64,000 bases of DNA from JAZDFC01 sp043808235 (GCA_043808235.1 JAZDFC010000005.1:25600-89599); one strand, 5' to 3'; shown: positions 17,128 through 26,986, counted from the first letter of the stretch. A program made the numbers and translations. Notes: a model not told the origin generated them from the sequence alone.

Positions 17128-19476
17128 TTAGATCGACAGCTCAACCCGGATATTAAAAAACCTGCTGCTAAGAATGTGCGGCACTCTAAATAAATAATTG
17201 TAATCCTTTAACGCATTCACCCAATCGTATCCAAGATAGTTACGGTGATTAAATACATTCATCACTTCCGCTACGACTAATAACTTCGATTTTTCCGAAA
17301 CTTCAAAACTTGCCGAGAGTCCCATGTCGACTCTAAAGAATATGAAATACTCCTGAGGATTGTTGATATCAACGGTAATCATTTTCATCCCAGTTGAGGG
17401 ATCATCTGTAATCGCACGCTCATAAAACAAAATTCCGCTCCCGAAAAGAAATTTTACATGAGACTGCCAGTTGGGATGCTTTTTAAATTTATCCTGCAGA
17501 AATATTTGAATGGTGTGTGTTTGATCCATTAACCTTCTTTGATAACTGCCGCCGCCTTTATTCCGCTCCTTCGAATCGAGATAACTGTAACTAATTAAGC
17601 TGCGCATGCCCTCCACGATTTCACCATCAAACTGGAAATCTGCGCCGAATGCGTATCCTTCACGTGTGTTTCCTTTCACATAAAGCATTTTCATTTTTTC
17701 AAAATAAAACGGAATCAAGTTGTCGAGTTCTTTATAATAAATCTGCGCTGTGAATTTTATCTTTTCTTTGAATTGATTTTCCCACCCGGCGATGTAATGA
17801 ATTGCTTTCTGCGATTTCAAATTTGTCAATTCCGGGTTTCGTAATTCATTTATGAACGGCGGCTGATAATAATAACCCCAGCTCAAAGAAAATTTATTCA
17901 ATACGCTTGGAGTCCAAACCAAATTTATACGGGGTGAAAAAAGATTTTCATTTGAGTAATTGTATTTTGTAAAACGCAGTCCGGCATTTGCAATTAACGA
18001 TTCGGAGAATTTATAATTTGCATCTACAAAAGTTGAAAACGAATTCAGCTTTTCACTATTCGCAATATTGACATCGCGGGGAGCAATAAGCAAAGAACTG
18101 TCGCCGCTTTCTACAATATACTCGTCGATTTTATTTTTGAGATTATTAATCTGGTATTCAGCGCCCAAAAGAATTGAATAATTGTCGTGTAAATAAGTCA
18201 AAGTTGATTTGAAACTGTATGAATTGTAATCGAGAGTATTGTCAATGTCTTCCACTTTTGATTTGAGATATTCGTATAATTCTTCTCCTTCTTGTCCGTT
18301 ATAAAATAAGTCGCTGGTAAGATTTTCATCCTCGGTTTCCGATGTGTTATAATTTGATGCGCTTACATTGAGCATTAAATCGTCGAATGGAGCTGTTGAA
18401 TATTTCAAACCAACAAGAAACGTTTTAAACTCATATTTTCTTTGACCGTTATAAGTGATTTCCACTTCACGGTTATCTCCTCTAAAAAACCCACCGAAAT
18501 TTCCTACCCAGTTTTCAGGTTTCAAATCAAAACTATTTAGTGCGTAAACACCGAAAAATTCGAGAGATGATTTATCATTGAAATTATATTTCGTTATCAG
18601 TTGAGCATCAGAATATGATGGATTGTACTCGCCGAGAGTTTGGAAATTGCGCATGAAACTTCCCGGATATGAATATCTCGCTCCAAAATTCCACGTCAAC
18701 TTTTCAGCAGCGCCTTTAAGATTCAAACCGATATTTAATAAATCTGCTCGCAGATTCGCCGTAATAAATTTCCGACTATCCATGCTGTAATCGACTTCGA
18801 GAGCTGACGACATTTTATCGCCGTACTTAGCGGTGAAAGCGCCGTTATAAAAATTCATCTTTGAAACCATATCGGGATTTATTAAAGAGAATAAATCTTC
18901 ACCAGCCTGTCGAAGAAGAAACGGTCTGTATATTTCATATCCATTCAAATAAATTAAATTCTCATCAAAATTACCTCCGCGGACATTGTATCCGGTTGAC
19001 AATTCATTGTTCGTAACAACACCAGCCATCACCTGAACCGAGCGAAGCGGGTCTGAAAAAACATTCGGCATAAGTTTTATTTCTTCCGAATCGAGATTCT
19101 GCTCATTAATATTCGTTTTGTTTCTTTCCCCCAGCACAGTGATGTCTTTTTGTTGAATCGCCTCCGATTGCAATTCTATTTTTAATGTCATTGACGAATT
19201 AACTTCCAGATTCGCTTCATGATTTTGGTATCCGACCATTGTGACTTTTAGAGAATAATTCCCCGGCTTCAGATTAAATGAGAAGTGGCCCTTTTCATCT
19301 GTGGTTGTTCCCACCGAGGTATTTTCAAACATTACATTGCAGTACTGGAGTGGCTCTTTTGAGATTGAATCAATAACAGTACCGCTGATTGCAACTAAAC
19401 TTTGCGAGTATAAGCGGGGAGGTGAGAGAATAAGATTAAGAACAAGAATAGGAAAAAGAAAGCGTACCATTGACAT
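17128..19476 (-). CDS. TonB-dependent outer-membrane receptor
   Basis: About 782 aa from the ATG at 19476 (another at 19470). An upstream ATG at 19584 would add 36 residues before the signal peptide and is rejected. The signal peptide (VRFLFPILVLNLILSPPRLYSQ) is followed by a carboxypeptidase-regulatory-like domain (ISGTVIDSISKEPLQYCNVMF ... GTTTDEKGHFSFNLKPGNYSL), a plug domain (PNVFSDPLRSVQVMAGVV, YNVRGGNFDENLIYLNG) and a 22-strand barrel that ends in NIRVELSI. This layout is SusC-like but short, and no SusD gene is adjacent, so iron-siderophore, vitamin or peptide uptake are all possible. It is monocistronic and convergent with the DUF481 gene. Confidence 0.9.
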   Translation of the reverse strand: MSMVRFLFPILVLNLILSPPRLYSQSLVAISGTVIDSISKEPLQYCNVMFENTSVGTTTDEKGHFSFNLKPGNYSLKVTMVGYQNHEANLEVNSSMTLKIELQSEAIQQKDITVLGERNKTNINEQNLDSEEIKLMPNVFSDPLRSVQVMAGVVTNNELSTGYNVRGGNFDENLIYLNGYEIYRPFLLRQAGEDLFSLINPDMVSKMNFYNGAFTAKYGDKMSSALEVDYSMDSRKFITANLRADLLNIGLNLKGAAEKLTWNFGARYSYPGSFMRNFQTLGEYNPSYSDAQLITKYNFNDKSSLEFFGVYALNSFDLKPENWVGNFGGFFRGDNREVEITYNGQRKYEFKTFLVGLKYSTAPFDDLMLNVSASNYNTSETEDENLTSDLFYNGQEGEELYEYLKSKVEDIDNTLDYNSYSFKSTLTYLHDNYSILLGAEYQINNLKNKIDEYIVESGDSSLLIAPRDVNIANSEKLNSFSTFVDANYKFSESLIANAGLRFTKYNYSNENLFSPRINLVWTPSVLNKFSLSWGYYYQPPFINELRNPELTNLKSQKAIHYIAGWENQFKEKIKFTAQIYYKELDNLIPFYFEKMKMLYVKGNTREGYAFGADFQFDGEIVEGMRSLISYSYLDSKERNKGGGSYQRRLMDQTHTIQIFLQDKFKKHPNWQSHVKFLFGSGILFYERAITDDPSTGMKMITVDINNPQEYFIFFRVDMGLSASFEVSEKSKLLVVAEVMNVFNHRNYLGYDWVNALKDYNYLFRVPHILSSRFFNIRVELSI

Positions 19477-19743
19477 ATCCGAAATTTGAAAAATAAAATG
19501 GTAGAGATTCGCTATAAACTTCCTTTTTTTTGTTTCAAATTTAGGGAAATCCGGTTTTATCATTAGGTCAAAAATTATGACCACGTTTTTATGGCTAAGA
19601 ACGAAAGCAATTTCATCCTATTAGCATGAACACTTTTTATTATTTTAACAGACGTATTTGTCAATTACTTCTTCGCGCAGTGAAGGAATTGAAAAGAAGA
19701 AATCAGATCAAAAATTTTTTGTAAATCAAAATCGGAAAAATTT

Positions 19744-20322
19744 ATGGCAAATAAGCATTTAAACATGACTATTGATTCCATTATCCAGGCTATTATCTTT
19801 ATTTTACTGGGAATTGCTGTTCTTGGAATTTATGTGCTGGACGTTGATAATACATTGTTCACCTACACGCTTTTTGGATTAGCGGCAATATTATTTGAGA
19901 TTGTTTTTAAGCTAAGAAATTTGAGGGATTTTATTTTTATCTGTGCCTTTATCGCCATCTTTTTGATTGTAGTATTTCTTCCATCGAATGATTTTAAAAT
20001 CTTACTCCGGAATTTCTTCTGGTTTATTTTGATAGGATTTTTTGTTTATTCTTATAACAAACACAGGCTGAAAATCAGATGGGCTAAAACCAAACCGGGA
20101 ATAGTAGCTTTCTATCTAATTGGATTTTTGATTATTTACATTATTGCTACACTGCTTAACATTTTTGTTTTCGAATCTTACTCATATATCAGATCTACAA
20201 GTCTGATGCATTATCTTTCTAATGCGGTTAAGGTTGGCGGTGTGCTCGGAATTGGATTGGGCATCGGTAAAATTATTACAATAAACTCACCTGCGAAAAA
20301 TAAAAAAGGGACCCGCCGTTAA
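19744..20322 (+). CDS. Small membrane protein of unknown function (about six TM helices)
   Basis: A 192-aa protein with hydrophobic segments near residues 11-29, 35-52, 60-78, 85-103, 118-140 and 162-180. It has a basic, soluble C-terminal tail (SPAKNKKGTRR). I recognise no family. Its last four codons lie inside the left arm and loop of the terminator hairpin that serves the convergent chemoreceptor gene, so the two 3' ends overlap. Confidence 0.65.
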   Translation: MANKHLNMTIDSIIQAIIFILLGIAVLGIYVLDVDNTLFTYTLFGLAAILFEIVFKLRNLRDFIFICAFIAIFLIVVFLPSNDFKILLRNFFWFILIGFFVYSYNKHRLKIRWAKTKPGIVAFYLIGFLIIYIIATLLNIFVFESYSYIRSTSLMHYLSNAVKVGGVLGIGLGIGKIITINSPAKNKKGTRR

Positions 20323-20331
20323 GCGAGTCCC
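20296..20331 (-). terminator. Terminator of the first chemoreceptor operon
   Basis: Read on the minus strand, GGGACTCGC (20331-20323) pairs with the segment at 20316-20308 (one mismatch) around a 6-nt loop and is followed by a T-rich run (20307-20296). It begins 14 nt past the chemoreceptor stop codon and overlaps the end of the convergent membrane-protein gene. Confidence 0.75.
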
Positions 20332-20344
20332 GCAATGTTACTAG

Positions 20345-22879
20345 TTAAGCGGCCTGATGTTTTCTCTGGTCGTTATTTCGTACGTGATTGAACTGCTTGC
20401 TTGAAGTCAACTTAAACTGAGAAATCTTTTCTTGCAAATTCATTGTCAGTTTACTCAAGTCTTCGGTTGATTGGGCAATTTGTTGAATGCCTGTTGCCGA
20501 TTCGTGAGTTACGGCATTTATTCCATCGATACTCTTGCTTATTTGTTCAGCAGTAGCCGATTGTTCCTCGCTGGCTGCGGCTACCTGCGTAATAATATCC
20601 ACAGCTTTGTCAGCGCTCGCAATAATTTCATTTAATGAGGCTCCGGCTTTATGGACGAGTAATTTTCCTCTTTCAACTTCCTCTTTTCCTGTTTGAATTG
20701 ACTCAACAGCCTCGGCAGTGTCTAACTGGATTTTTTTAATCATTGAAGCAATTTCTTTCGTTGCCTTAGTCGTACGTTCGGCAAGTTTTCTAACCTCATC
20801 GGCAACTACTGCAAATCCGCGGCCTTGTTCACCTGCACGTGCAGCTTCGATAGCGGCATTAAGAGCAAGTAAATTCGTTTGATCTGCAATATCATCAATA
20901 ACCTGAATTATCTCGCCAATTTGATTGCTGCTGTTGCCGAGTGTTTCAACAGTAGCAGCAGATGAATTTACAACATCGGCAATGCGAGACATTCCGTCAA
21001 TTGTTTCTTCAACAACTTTTCCGCCTTCAATTGCTTTTTCGCCGGAAGATTTTGCTCTTTCTGCAGCGAAGGTTGTGTTCTTTGTATTTTCGATAATGGT
21101 TCTTGTCATCTCTTCGATTGCGCTGGCAACTTCCGATGTTTGAGCAGATTGTTCCTGCGAACCTGCAGCCATTTCTTCAGCCGACGATGATATTTGATGG
21201 CTTGCGCTTGCAGTGGCTTCTATTGCATCGGTAAATTCGACAAGCGTATTGTTAAATGAATCAGCAAGTTCATTAATGCTGTTCTTAATCAAATTAAAAT
21301 CGCCTTTATAGTCACCGTTCATTCGGGCGGTTAAATCACCATCGGCAATTTTTTCAAGTACGTTTTTTGATTCACTGAACGGCATTATGATGGCTTCAAG
21401 AGTAGAATTTATACCGGCAACAATTTCTTTATATCCGCCCGAAAATTTATCAATATTGCCTCTTTCGGAAAGTTTGCCTTCGATAGCGGCAGTACTAAGC
21501 TTAACAGATTCAGTTATCAGATTGCGAATTATTTCAATAAGTTTTAACAAGCTTTGCGATAGCACGTCTTTATCGGATTTTACATTCACAACAACTTTAA
21601 GATCGCCTCTCGAGATACACTCTACTGCGTTTGCTTGCTCTTTTATATTTTCAATCATTTTGGTAAAGGAACCTGAAAGTCTACCAACTTCATCCTGACT
21701 GTCGATATCGAGACTTACATCAATATTTCCTGTCGCAAGTTTATCCGCAGCTTCGGTTAGTTTCTTTACGGGTTTGCCAATATATTTTCCCATATATAAT
21801 GCAACAAAAACAGAAATAATGAAAGCAAGACCTAAACCCAAAAAAACTTTTGTACGCATACCGGCTATCAGCTCATCTACATCATCTACATAAGTACCGC
21901 TTCCAATAATCCAGCCCCACGGTTTGTAAAGCTTAACATATGAAATTTTCGGAACAGGCTGATCGATACCTGGTTTTGGCCACATATAATCGACAAGGCC
22001 TTCGCCAGCAGCCTGGCATACTTTCACAAATTCAACAAAAAGCTGCTTGCCGTTTGGATCTTTGTTTTCGGTAAGGTCCGTCCCGTCTAACGCTGGTTTT
22101 ATGGGGTGCATAACCATTTTGGGATGCAGGTCATTAATCCAGAAATAATTATCACCTGCGTAACGCAGTGTGCTTATTCTTTTCATCGCTCTTTTCTGAC
22201 TTTCTTCTAATGAAAACTCGCCATTTGTTACGCGCTGATCGTATTCCTTTAAAAGAGAGTGAGCTACCTCAACAAGATTTTTTGTAACCTCAACTTTATT
22301 TGTCCGCATTTGCTCAGCGAATGAAGGCAAAAAATAAAATAGTACTACAAATGAAATTAAAAGAGTTGATACAATCGCAACGCTTATTATTTTCGTTGCT
22401 ATTCCCCAATCCTTAAAACGTGTTATTCTCTGGTGCATGATCTTATTCCTTATCTTAAATATTATTAAACTTATTGCAATGAAAGCTGCAAGCAATATCA
22501 ATGTTGTGAACGAGATCGGGAATCCGCTTTCATTTGATTGTAGCTCAACTTTTGTCTCTACCGGTTGAGGCGGTGTTATGGTTGAGTTGTTTGTTTGTTC
22601 TTTTTCTTCAACAACAACCGGTGCTTCCTGTGCCACTACCTGTTCTGTTTCAACCGGTTTTATTTCACTGCTGTTGGTTTCTTTTTTAACCTCTACCTTT
22701 GTTACGCCCGGTTCCACCGCAGGTTTTTGATTCATCAATTCAAGAAGTTTTTCTTCAGTTGTTAATTCCTTTCCCTGCGGAAAAATCGAAGGTTGAGTAA
22801 AAAATATAAATACAAATATGAAGCAGGAGATTACAAGTAATTCCTTCCTTATTTGTTTATGATATTTATTTTCAGTCAT
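20345..22879 (-). CDS. Methyl-accepting chemotaxis protein with extended periplasmic linker and Cache domain
   Basis: About 844 aa. N-terminal hydrophobic helix (18-32), then a Pro/Glu/Val-rich stretch (40-125: KPAVEPGVTKVEV, EAPVVVEEKEQ, PPQPVETKVEL), a helix (about 128-145), a further TM helix (about 165-187) and a single Cache_2 sensor (AGDNYFWINDLHPKMVMHP, KISYVKLYKPWGWIIGSGTYVDD). After another TM come HAMP-type segments and the signalling domain with the receptor hairpin tip IADQTNLLALNAAIEAARAG. The first 155 residues are absent from the otherwise similar receptor at 28562. ATG 22879 is preferred to 22885 for spacing to GGGGAA. It is 35 nt after the coiled-coil porin gene and shares its sigma-28-like promoter. 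Confidence 0.9.
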   Translation of the reverse strand: MTENKYHKQIRKELLVISCFIFVFIFFTQPSIFPQGKELTTEEKLLELMNQKPAVEPGVTKVEVKKETNSSEIKPVETEQVVAQEAPVVVEEKEQTNNSTITPPQPVETKVELQSNESGFPISFTTLILLAAFIAISLIIFKIRNKIMHQRITRFKDWGIATKIISVAIVSTLLISFVVLFYFLPSFAEQMRTNKVEVTKNLVEVAHSLLKEYDQRVTNGEFSLEESQKRAMKRISTLRYAGDNYFWINDLHPKMVMHPIKPALDGTDLTENKDPNGKQLFVEFVKVCQAAGEGLVDYMWPKPGIDQPVPKISYVKLYKPWGWIIGSGTYVDDVDELIAGMRTKVFLGLGLAFIISVFVALYMGKYIGKPVKKLTEAADKLATGNIDVSLDIDSQDEVGRLSGSFTKMIENIKEQANAVECISRGDLKVVVNVKSDKDVLSQSLLKLIEIIRNLITESVKLSTAAIEGKLSERGNIDKFSGGYKEIVAGINSTLEAIIMPFSESKNVLEKIADGDLTARMNGDYKGDFNLIKNSINELADSFNNTLVEFTDAIEATASASHQISSSAEEMAAGSQEQSAQTSEVASAIEEMTRTIIENTKNTTFAAERAKSSGEKAIEGGKVVEETIDGMSRIADVVNSSAATVETLGNSSNQIGEIIQVIDDIADQTNLLALNAAIEAARAGEQGRGFAVVADEVRKLAERTTKATKEIASMIKKIQLDTAEAVESIQTGKEEVERGKLLVHKAGASLNEIIASADKAVDIITQVAAASEEQSATAEQISKSIDGINAVTHESATGIQQIAQSTEDLSKLTMNLQEKISQFKLTSSKQFNHVRNNDQRKHQAA

Positions 22880-22914
22880 TTTCATTTCCCCTTGTTTTTA
22901 CTTTCAAATACAAG

Positions 22915-24426
22915 TTAGAATGTAAAATACTGGAGCTGTATAGTTAGTAAACCAGTCGAGTAACTTTCGGATACTCCGGCAGTTAATGAGGCTCTGTTTC
23001 CCATTAGTATTTCATAAAGTATTTTCACATTTGCATTGTGACCGGTAATAAAGTAATTCAATCCAACACCGAATCTCTGACTCGATTTCAGTTGATTGAC
23101 ATATTCCAATGTGGCTGTGGTTGCGCCTACTTGTTTCAGTACGGTAGCGTTTACATCTTTGACCTCATATTTCACATATGGCTGAAGATTCAAATCCTTA
23201 AAAAAGTAACCGAGTTCGCCAAAGAAAATTGATTGTTTTGGAATCGAACCGGTAAACATCGTTGAATCGGTATCGCTTCCACCGCCATCAAGTAAAGTGA
23301 ATGATGAAGAAAAAGTTACCGAGCCAGGACTGCCTAAGGGTAAATCAGCAAAGCCGTCGAAAGAAAATGCCGAATAACTTCTCTGCATATCGAAGCCAGC
23401 GCCTACCGATACAATTTGACCTTTACCGAGAGTAGTACCGGGATAAAAAATCCCTTTCTCTTTATCGAAGAAACTGTAATTAAAACGTGAGGCTACCCTG
23501 AAAGGCGAATATGGATTTGTACTTTTCCCGCTGAACATTCCAGCGCGGTATTCCAATCTTTCATCAAAAAGAAATCCTCTAAGATTTACACCAAAATCTC
23601 TACCGGCAGAATTATCGAGCGGGCCGCTTGTTAAAAATTGATATGAGCCGTAATCGAGTCCCATCAGTGATGCAGCGCTTTGTAAGCCGTTCCTGGAGAT
23701 ACCGACTAATTGTAATCCTGCAATTACACTTAACTCCGGCATAAAACTATGTTGAATGTATGCATCCTGAATATACATCGTAAATTTTGTATCCTTAACA
23801 CCCTGACCAGTTAATTTTCCAATATTTGGCGCATCGGTCTCAAAAAAGAACGAAGTATTTTTCGCTATGTCGCCACCCAGTATTACGCGAATTCTTCTTA
23901 CGAATAATTGCCGCTGCCAGTGCTGTGTATAATTTGGATCTGCATCCTGCGTTACCGTACTTCCTTCTTGAATTGCTTGAGCATGGGCTTGTAACAAAAT
24001 GCCTGTCTTTATATTGAACAGAGGAGGGGTAGTTTGTACAGGAGTTGGCGCTGTTTGAATTGCAGTCTTCAGTTCGCCGATTAATTGGTTTAGTTGTAAA
24101 ACCAATCCGTTAACATCCGGCAGATTTTTTACTTTAGCCTCAATCTGAGCGACTCGAGCGGCGAGTCCTTTTAAATCAACTGTTGTGCTATCATCCAATC
24201 CCGCTGGAATCTGATCTATTTTTTGTTGTAAGACTTCAATGTCATTTTTCAATGAAGTAAAATCCGCTTGTCGTGCCGATTCTTCATTGGCGATTAATTG
24301 CTTAAGAGAATTTTCCATCTCCACGACAATCGCAATAATTTTTTTGAAATCCTGCGCGGCAGCTTGATTTAATGGTAGGATTACCAGTATGATAGTAAAA
24401 AGAATATATCGAATTATTCTTCTCAT
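22915..24426 (-). CDS. Outer-membrane porin with N-terminal coiled coil
   Basis: A 503-aa protein. Signal peptide to about residue 25 (LPLNQAAAQ), then about 100 residues of heptad-like helix (EMENSLKQLIANEESARQ, LKNDIEVLQQKIDQIP, LAARVAQIEAKVKNL, LVLQLNQLIGELKTAI), a Pro/Thr linker (TAPTPVQTTPP), then a beta-barrel of the phosphate-selective porin O/P type (RRIRVILGGDIAKNTSFFFETD, DAYIQHSFMPELSVIAGLQ, RDFGVNLRGFLF) ending in Phe. The coiled coil probably forms a trimeric periplasmic stalk that could reach peptidoglycan or a partner. It is the first gene of an operon with a chemoreceptor, which suggests that the porin admits or is linked to what the receptor senses. Confidence 0.8.
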   Translation of the reverse strand: MRRIIRYILFTIILVILPLNQAAAQDFKKIIAIVVEMENSLKQLIANEESARQADFTSLKNDIEVLQQKIDQIPAGLDDSTTVDLKGLAARVAQIEAKVKNLPDVNGLVLQLNQLIGELKTAIQTAPTPVQTTPPLFNIKTGILLQAHAQAIQEGSTVTQDADPNYTQHWQRQLFVRRIRVILGGDIAKNTSFFFETDAPNIGKLTGQGVKDTKFTMYIQDAYIQHSFMPELSVIAGLQLVGISRNGLQSAASLMGLDYGSYQFLTSGPLDNSAGRDFGVNLRGFLFDERLEYRAGMFSGKSTNPYSPFRVASRFNYSFFDKEKGIFYPGTTLGKGQIVSVGAGFDMQRSYSAFSFDGFADLPLGSPGSVTFSSSFTLLDGGGSDTDSTMFTGSIPKQSIFFGELGYFFKDLNLQPYVKYEVKDVNATVLKQVGATTATLEYVNQLKSSQRFGVGLNYFITGHNANVKILYEILMGNRASLTAGVSESYSTGLLTIQLQYFTF

Positions 24427-24565
24427 TTTCTCTTCTCTCCTTTATTACTCTTTCCTTAATTACTGTTGATTTTATATTGTCAACTGATTCGTCTATGTAT
24501 TTGTCCAAAACAAGTGCCCTTACCTGTATTTTAAGAGGGAATATATTTTCTCATCTCTGCTATCA

Positions 24566-24592
24566 TTATCGGAAGCATTTCTGAATATTTTA
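24566..24592 (-). promoter_or_regulatory. Sigma-28 (FliA)-like promoter of the porin-chemoreceptor operon
   Basis: On the minus strand TAAA (24592-24589), 15 nt, then TCCGATAA (24573-24566). The FliA consensus is TAAA-N15-GCCGATAA, so 11 of 12 positions match with exact spacing. The leader to the porin ATG would be about 130 nt. Confidence 0.65.
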
Positions 24593-24669
24593 GTAACAAA
24601 TTCAATTATTGAATCTGGTGGTCAGAATGTCAAATAATTCAAATGCTATTCCCAATATTGAATATTAAA

Positions 24670-24710
24670 AAAGGGATTCGGTTTATAACGAATCCCTTTG
24701 TTTTTTTTTT
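24670..24710. terminator. Two-way intrinsic terminator
   Basis: AAAGGGATTCG (24670-24680) and CGAATCCCTTT (24689-24699) form an 11-bp perfect stem with an 8-nt loop. It is followed by a long T-run on the plus strand and by an A-run on the left, which is a T-run for the minus strand. It ends the second chemoreceptor operon, 27 nt past its stop codon. The same AAAGGGATT stem is reused at 28512-28541. Confidence 0.8.
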
Positions 24711-24725
24711 GATAGGTAATTTTAA

Positions 24726-26519
24726 TTATGCAGCGTGATTTTTTCTATGACCGTTATTTCTTTCGAATTGTAATTGCTTATCGGTGTTGGATAGTTTGAA
24801 CCGTGATATACTTTCCTGCAAATCGACTGTTAATTTGTTCAAGTCTTCGATAGCGCGTGCAATCTGTTGTATTCCGCTTGATGATTCGTTGGTTACATTA
24901 CTAATCGCTTCAATATTTTTACTGATTTCTTCACTTGCAGCACTCTGTTGCTCGCTGGCGGCTGCTACCTGCATTACAATATCCGTTACTTTTTCTGATC
25001 CTTTAATTATTTCCTTTAAAGATATTTCTGAGCGGTCAGCAAGTTCTTTCCCTTTTGCCACTTGTAGTTTGCCCTCGCCCATAGCACTTACAGCAGCTTC
25101 GGTATCTTTTTGAATCTGTACTATCATCGAAGCAATTTCTTTTGTGGCTTTTGTTGTTCGTTCGGCAAGTTTCCTTACTTCATCCGCTACAACAGCAAAT
25201 CCGCGTCCTTGTTCGCCGGCACGCGCAGCCTCAATTGCAGCATTCAAAGCAAGCAAGTTAGTTTGATCAGCAATCTCATCAATTACTTGAACGATTTGAC
25301 CAATCTGCTCGCTGCTTCTGCCTAAAGCATGTACAGTATCGGCTCCTTTTTCAACAACTACTGCAATACGATTCATGCCTTCAATAGTTTCGCGAACAAC
25401 AATTCCACCTTCTCTGGCAATTTCCCCCGCATTTTTCGATGCTTCGGATGCAAGGGAAGTATTTTTTGAAGTCTCGAAGATTGTTTTTGTCATCTCTTCT
25501 ACAGCACCTGCAACTTCAGTTGTCTGCGAACTTTGTTCGTGAATACCTGCGGCAATTTCTTCAGTCGATGTAGAAATTTGATTGCTGGCTGAAGCTGTTG
25601 ATTGAACCACTTCAAAAACCTGGCGAAGCATTTGCTCAATATTCTGAACTGCATGATTGAAGCCAAAATACAACCGTGCAATCTCATCGTCGTTTCTTAC
25701 CGGTTTTAATTCGATGCGCAAGTCGCCGCTCGCAAATCTTTCGATTTCGCCGAGCATTTTATTCACACTGCTTGAAAGATATTCTTTCTGTTCCTCGGAT
25801 TCACGAACTGCTGCTGTAACTTTTTCAGCGATGCTGTTTTTTTCGATATTTAATTTTTCATTGGCATCTTTAATATGGTTAATCATTACTTTAAAAGATT
25901 GAGCAAGCGCACCGACCTCATCTTTTGAACTTGTGTCGATTTCAGTATTTAAATCGCCGTTAGAAATTTTGTTTGCGCTCTCCTTCAGTTTGATTATAGG
26001 TTTGGTGATACTGCGGGCTGAATAGAAAGCGACAATCAATCCCATGACGATGAGTGCGAGGGAAAAGACTACAGCTGTAGTTCGGGTGCTTGCTACCTCA
26101 TTATTGATTTCATCTTTCGAAGCAGCGATTATAATTTCGCCATTAAACGAATCCGATTCTATCTTCGTCGATTCAACAATTAATGTATCGGATTTTAGGA
26201 GCTCATCATCAATCGTCAATCCTTCCGGGTATGAAGAAATAAGCGTATTATCCGAAAGCAGGGCAATGAATCTTACTCCAACTTCTTTCTTGGCGAATTC
26301 GAATGCGCTCTGAGTTGCGGTGATATCACCGCTTTTAATCCCGATATTTACACCTAACGCAACTGTCTCGGTCAGCGATTTCAACTTTTGCTGGTGGTTC
26401 TTTTCCAATTGTGCTTTCTGATTCATCGGGAAATAAATGAATATGAATAAAGAAATAAATGCAACAACACCCATGAGCGCAAATCTAATTTTATTTCCTA
26501 CTGTGAAATCGATCTTCAC
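24726..26519 (-). CDS. Methyl-accepting chemotaxis protein, partner of a PstS-like binding protein
   Basis: A 597-aa receptor starting at a GTG (26519) with GAGGTG four nt upstream. TM1 at about 12-30, a periplasmic sensor of about 115 residues without a recognisable Cache motif, TM2 at about 150-170 (AVVFSLALIVMGLIVAFY), HAMP (SITKPIIKLKESANKISNGD), and a signalling domain with IADQTNLLALNAAIEAARAG. The C-terminus ends FERNNGHRKNHAA, a tail shared with the other two receptors in this region. It is the third gene of a tight operon: 13 nt after the small binding-protein gene, itself 16 nt after a porin gene. This suggests that the periplasmic binding protein presents a ligand to this receptor. 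Confidence 0.9.
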   Translation of the reverse strand: MKIDFTVGNKIRFALMGVVAFISLFIFIYFPMNQKAQLEKNHQQKLKSLTETVALGVNIGIKSGDITATQSAFEFAKKEVGVRFIALLSDNTLISSYPEGLTIDDELLKSDTLIVESTKIESDSFNGEIIIAASKDEINNEVASTRTTAVVFSLALIVMGLIVAFYSARSITKPIIKLKESANKISNGDLNTEIDTSSKDEVGALAQSFKVMINHIKDANEKLNIEKNSIAEKVTAAVRESEEQKEYLSSSVNKMLGEIERFASGDLRIELKPVRNDDEIARLYFGFNHAVQNIEQMLRQVFEVVQSTASASNQISTSTEEIAAGIHEQSSQTTEVAGAVEEMTKTIFETSKNTSLASEASKNAGEIAREGGIVVRETIEGMNRIAVVVEKGADTVHALGRSSEQIGQIVQVIDEIADQTNLLALNAAIEAARAGEQGRGFAVVADEVRKLAERTTKATKEIASMIVQIQKDTEAAVSAMGEGKLQVAKGKELADRSEISLKEIIKGSEKVTDIVMQVAAASEQQSAASEEISKNIEAISNVTNESSSGIQQIARAIEDLNKLTVDLQESISRFKLSNTDKQLQFERNNGHRKNHAA

Positions 26520-26532
26520 TTTACACCTCAGT

Positions 26533-26970
26533 TTATTCTATTTTAAATAATTCTTTGACCGAACCGTCCAAAGATTTTGTAGAAATATATCCTACGGCAT
26601 TCGGATTTTTCGCGACGTTTGATTTTACGTCATCGTCACTTGAAGCTTTTACAGGGGCAGTTGCCTGACCCGATAAAACAAGTTTCGTCCACTGCACTCT
26701 TACCTGGCTGGCAGATTTCCCAAGGAATACGTCGTAAAATTTCTTTCCTATTTCTGTTTCGGATTGATCTACGACGAGTATCTTTGCACCGGTTGACCAT
26801 GTTGTTCTTGCACCGGAAAAGACTTCCTTTGCAGCATCTTTTGTTAATGTCTGTGTTGATGATTTTGAAACCACAACACTTATTTGACTATAGCTTAAAC
26901 TACAACTTAATACCATGATGAGGGTTGATAAGAATATAATTTTTAATGTATTGTATTTTAATGTTTTCAT
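26533..26970 (-). CDS. Small periplasmic PstS-like (phosphate-type) substrate-binding protein
   Basis: A 145-aa protein from the ATG at 26970, which has GGAGAGGA upstream. A longer frame from 27090 would overlap the porin gene and add a non-signal N-terminus. Signal peptide LKIIFLSTLIMVLSCSLSYSQ. The mature part has SVVVSKSSTQTLTKDAAKEVFSGARTTWSTG, VQWTKLVLSGQA and NPNAVGYISTKSLDGSVKEL, the pattern of PBP-like domains annotated as phosphate ABC transporter substrate-binding protein, but about half the size of true PstS. No ABC transporter genes are present. Placed between a porin and a chemoreceptor, it is probably a sensing component rather than a transporter part. The ligand is unknown; an oxyanion is plausible. 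Confidence 0.8.
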   Translation of the reverse strand: MKTLKYNTLKIIFLSTLIMVLSCSLSYSQISVVVSKSSTQTLTKDAAKEVFSGARTTWSTGAKILVVDQSETEIGKKFYDVFLGKSASQVRVQWTKLVLSGQATAPVKASSDDDVKSNVAKNPNAVGYISTKSLDGSVKELFKIE

Positions 26971-26986
26971 TTTATCCTCTCCGATT

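Noticed and set aside
17128..19476. SusC of a polysaccharide-utilisation locus
   Set aside because: No SusD-like gene is adjacent and the receptor is shorter than typical SusC; a general TonB-dependent receptor is the safer call.
19477..19584. Longer N-terminus for the TonB-dependent receptor
   Set aside because: The added 36 residues precede a clear signal peptide and have no ribosome site.
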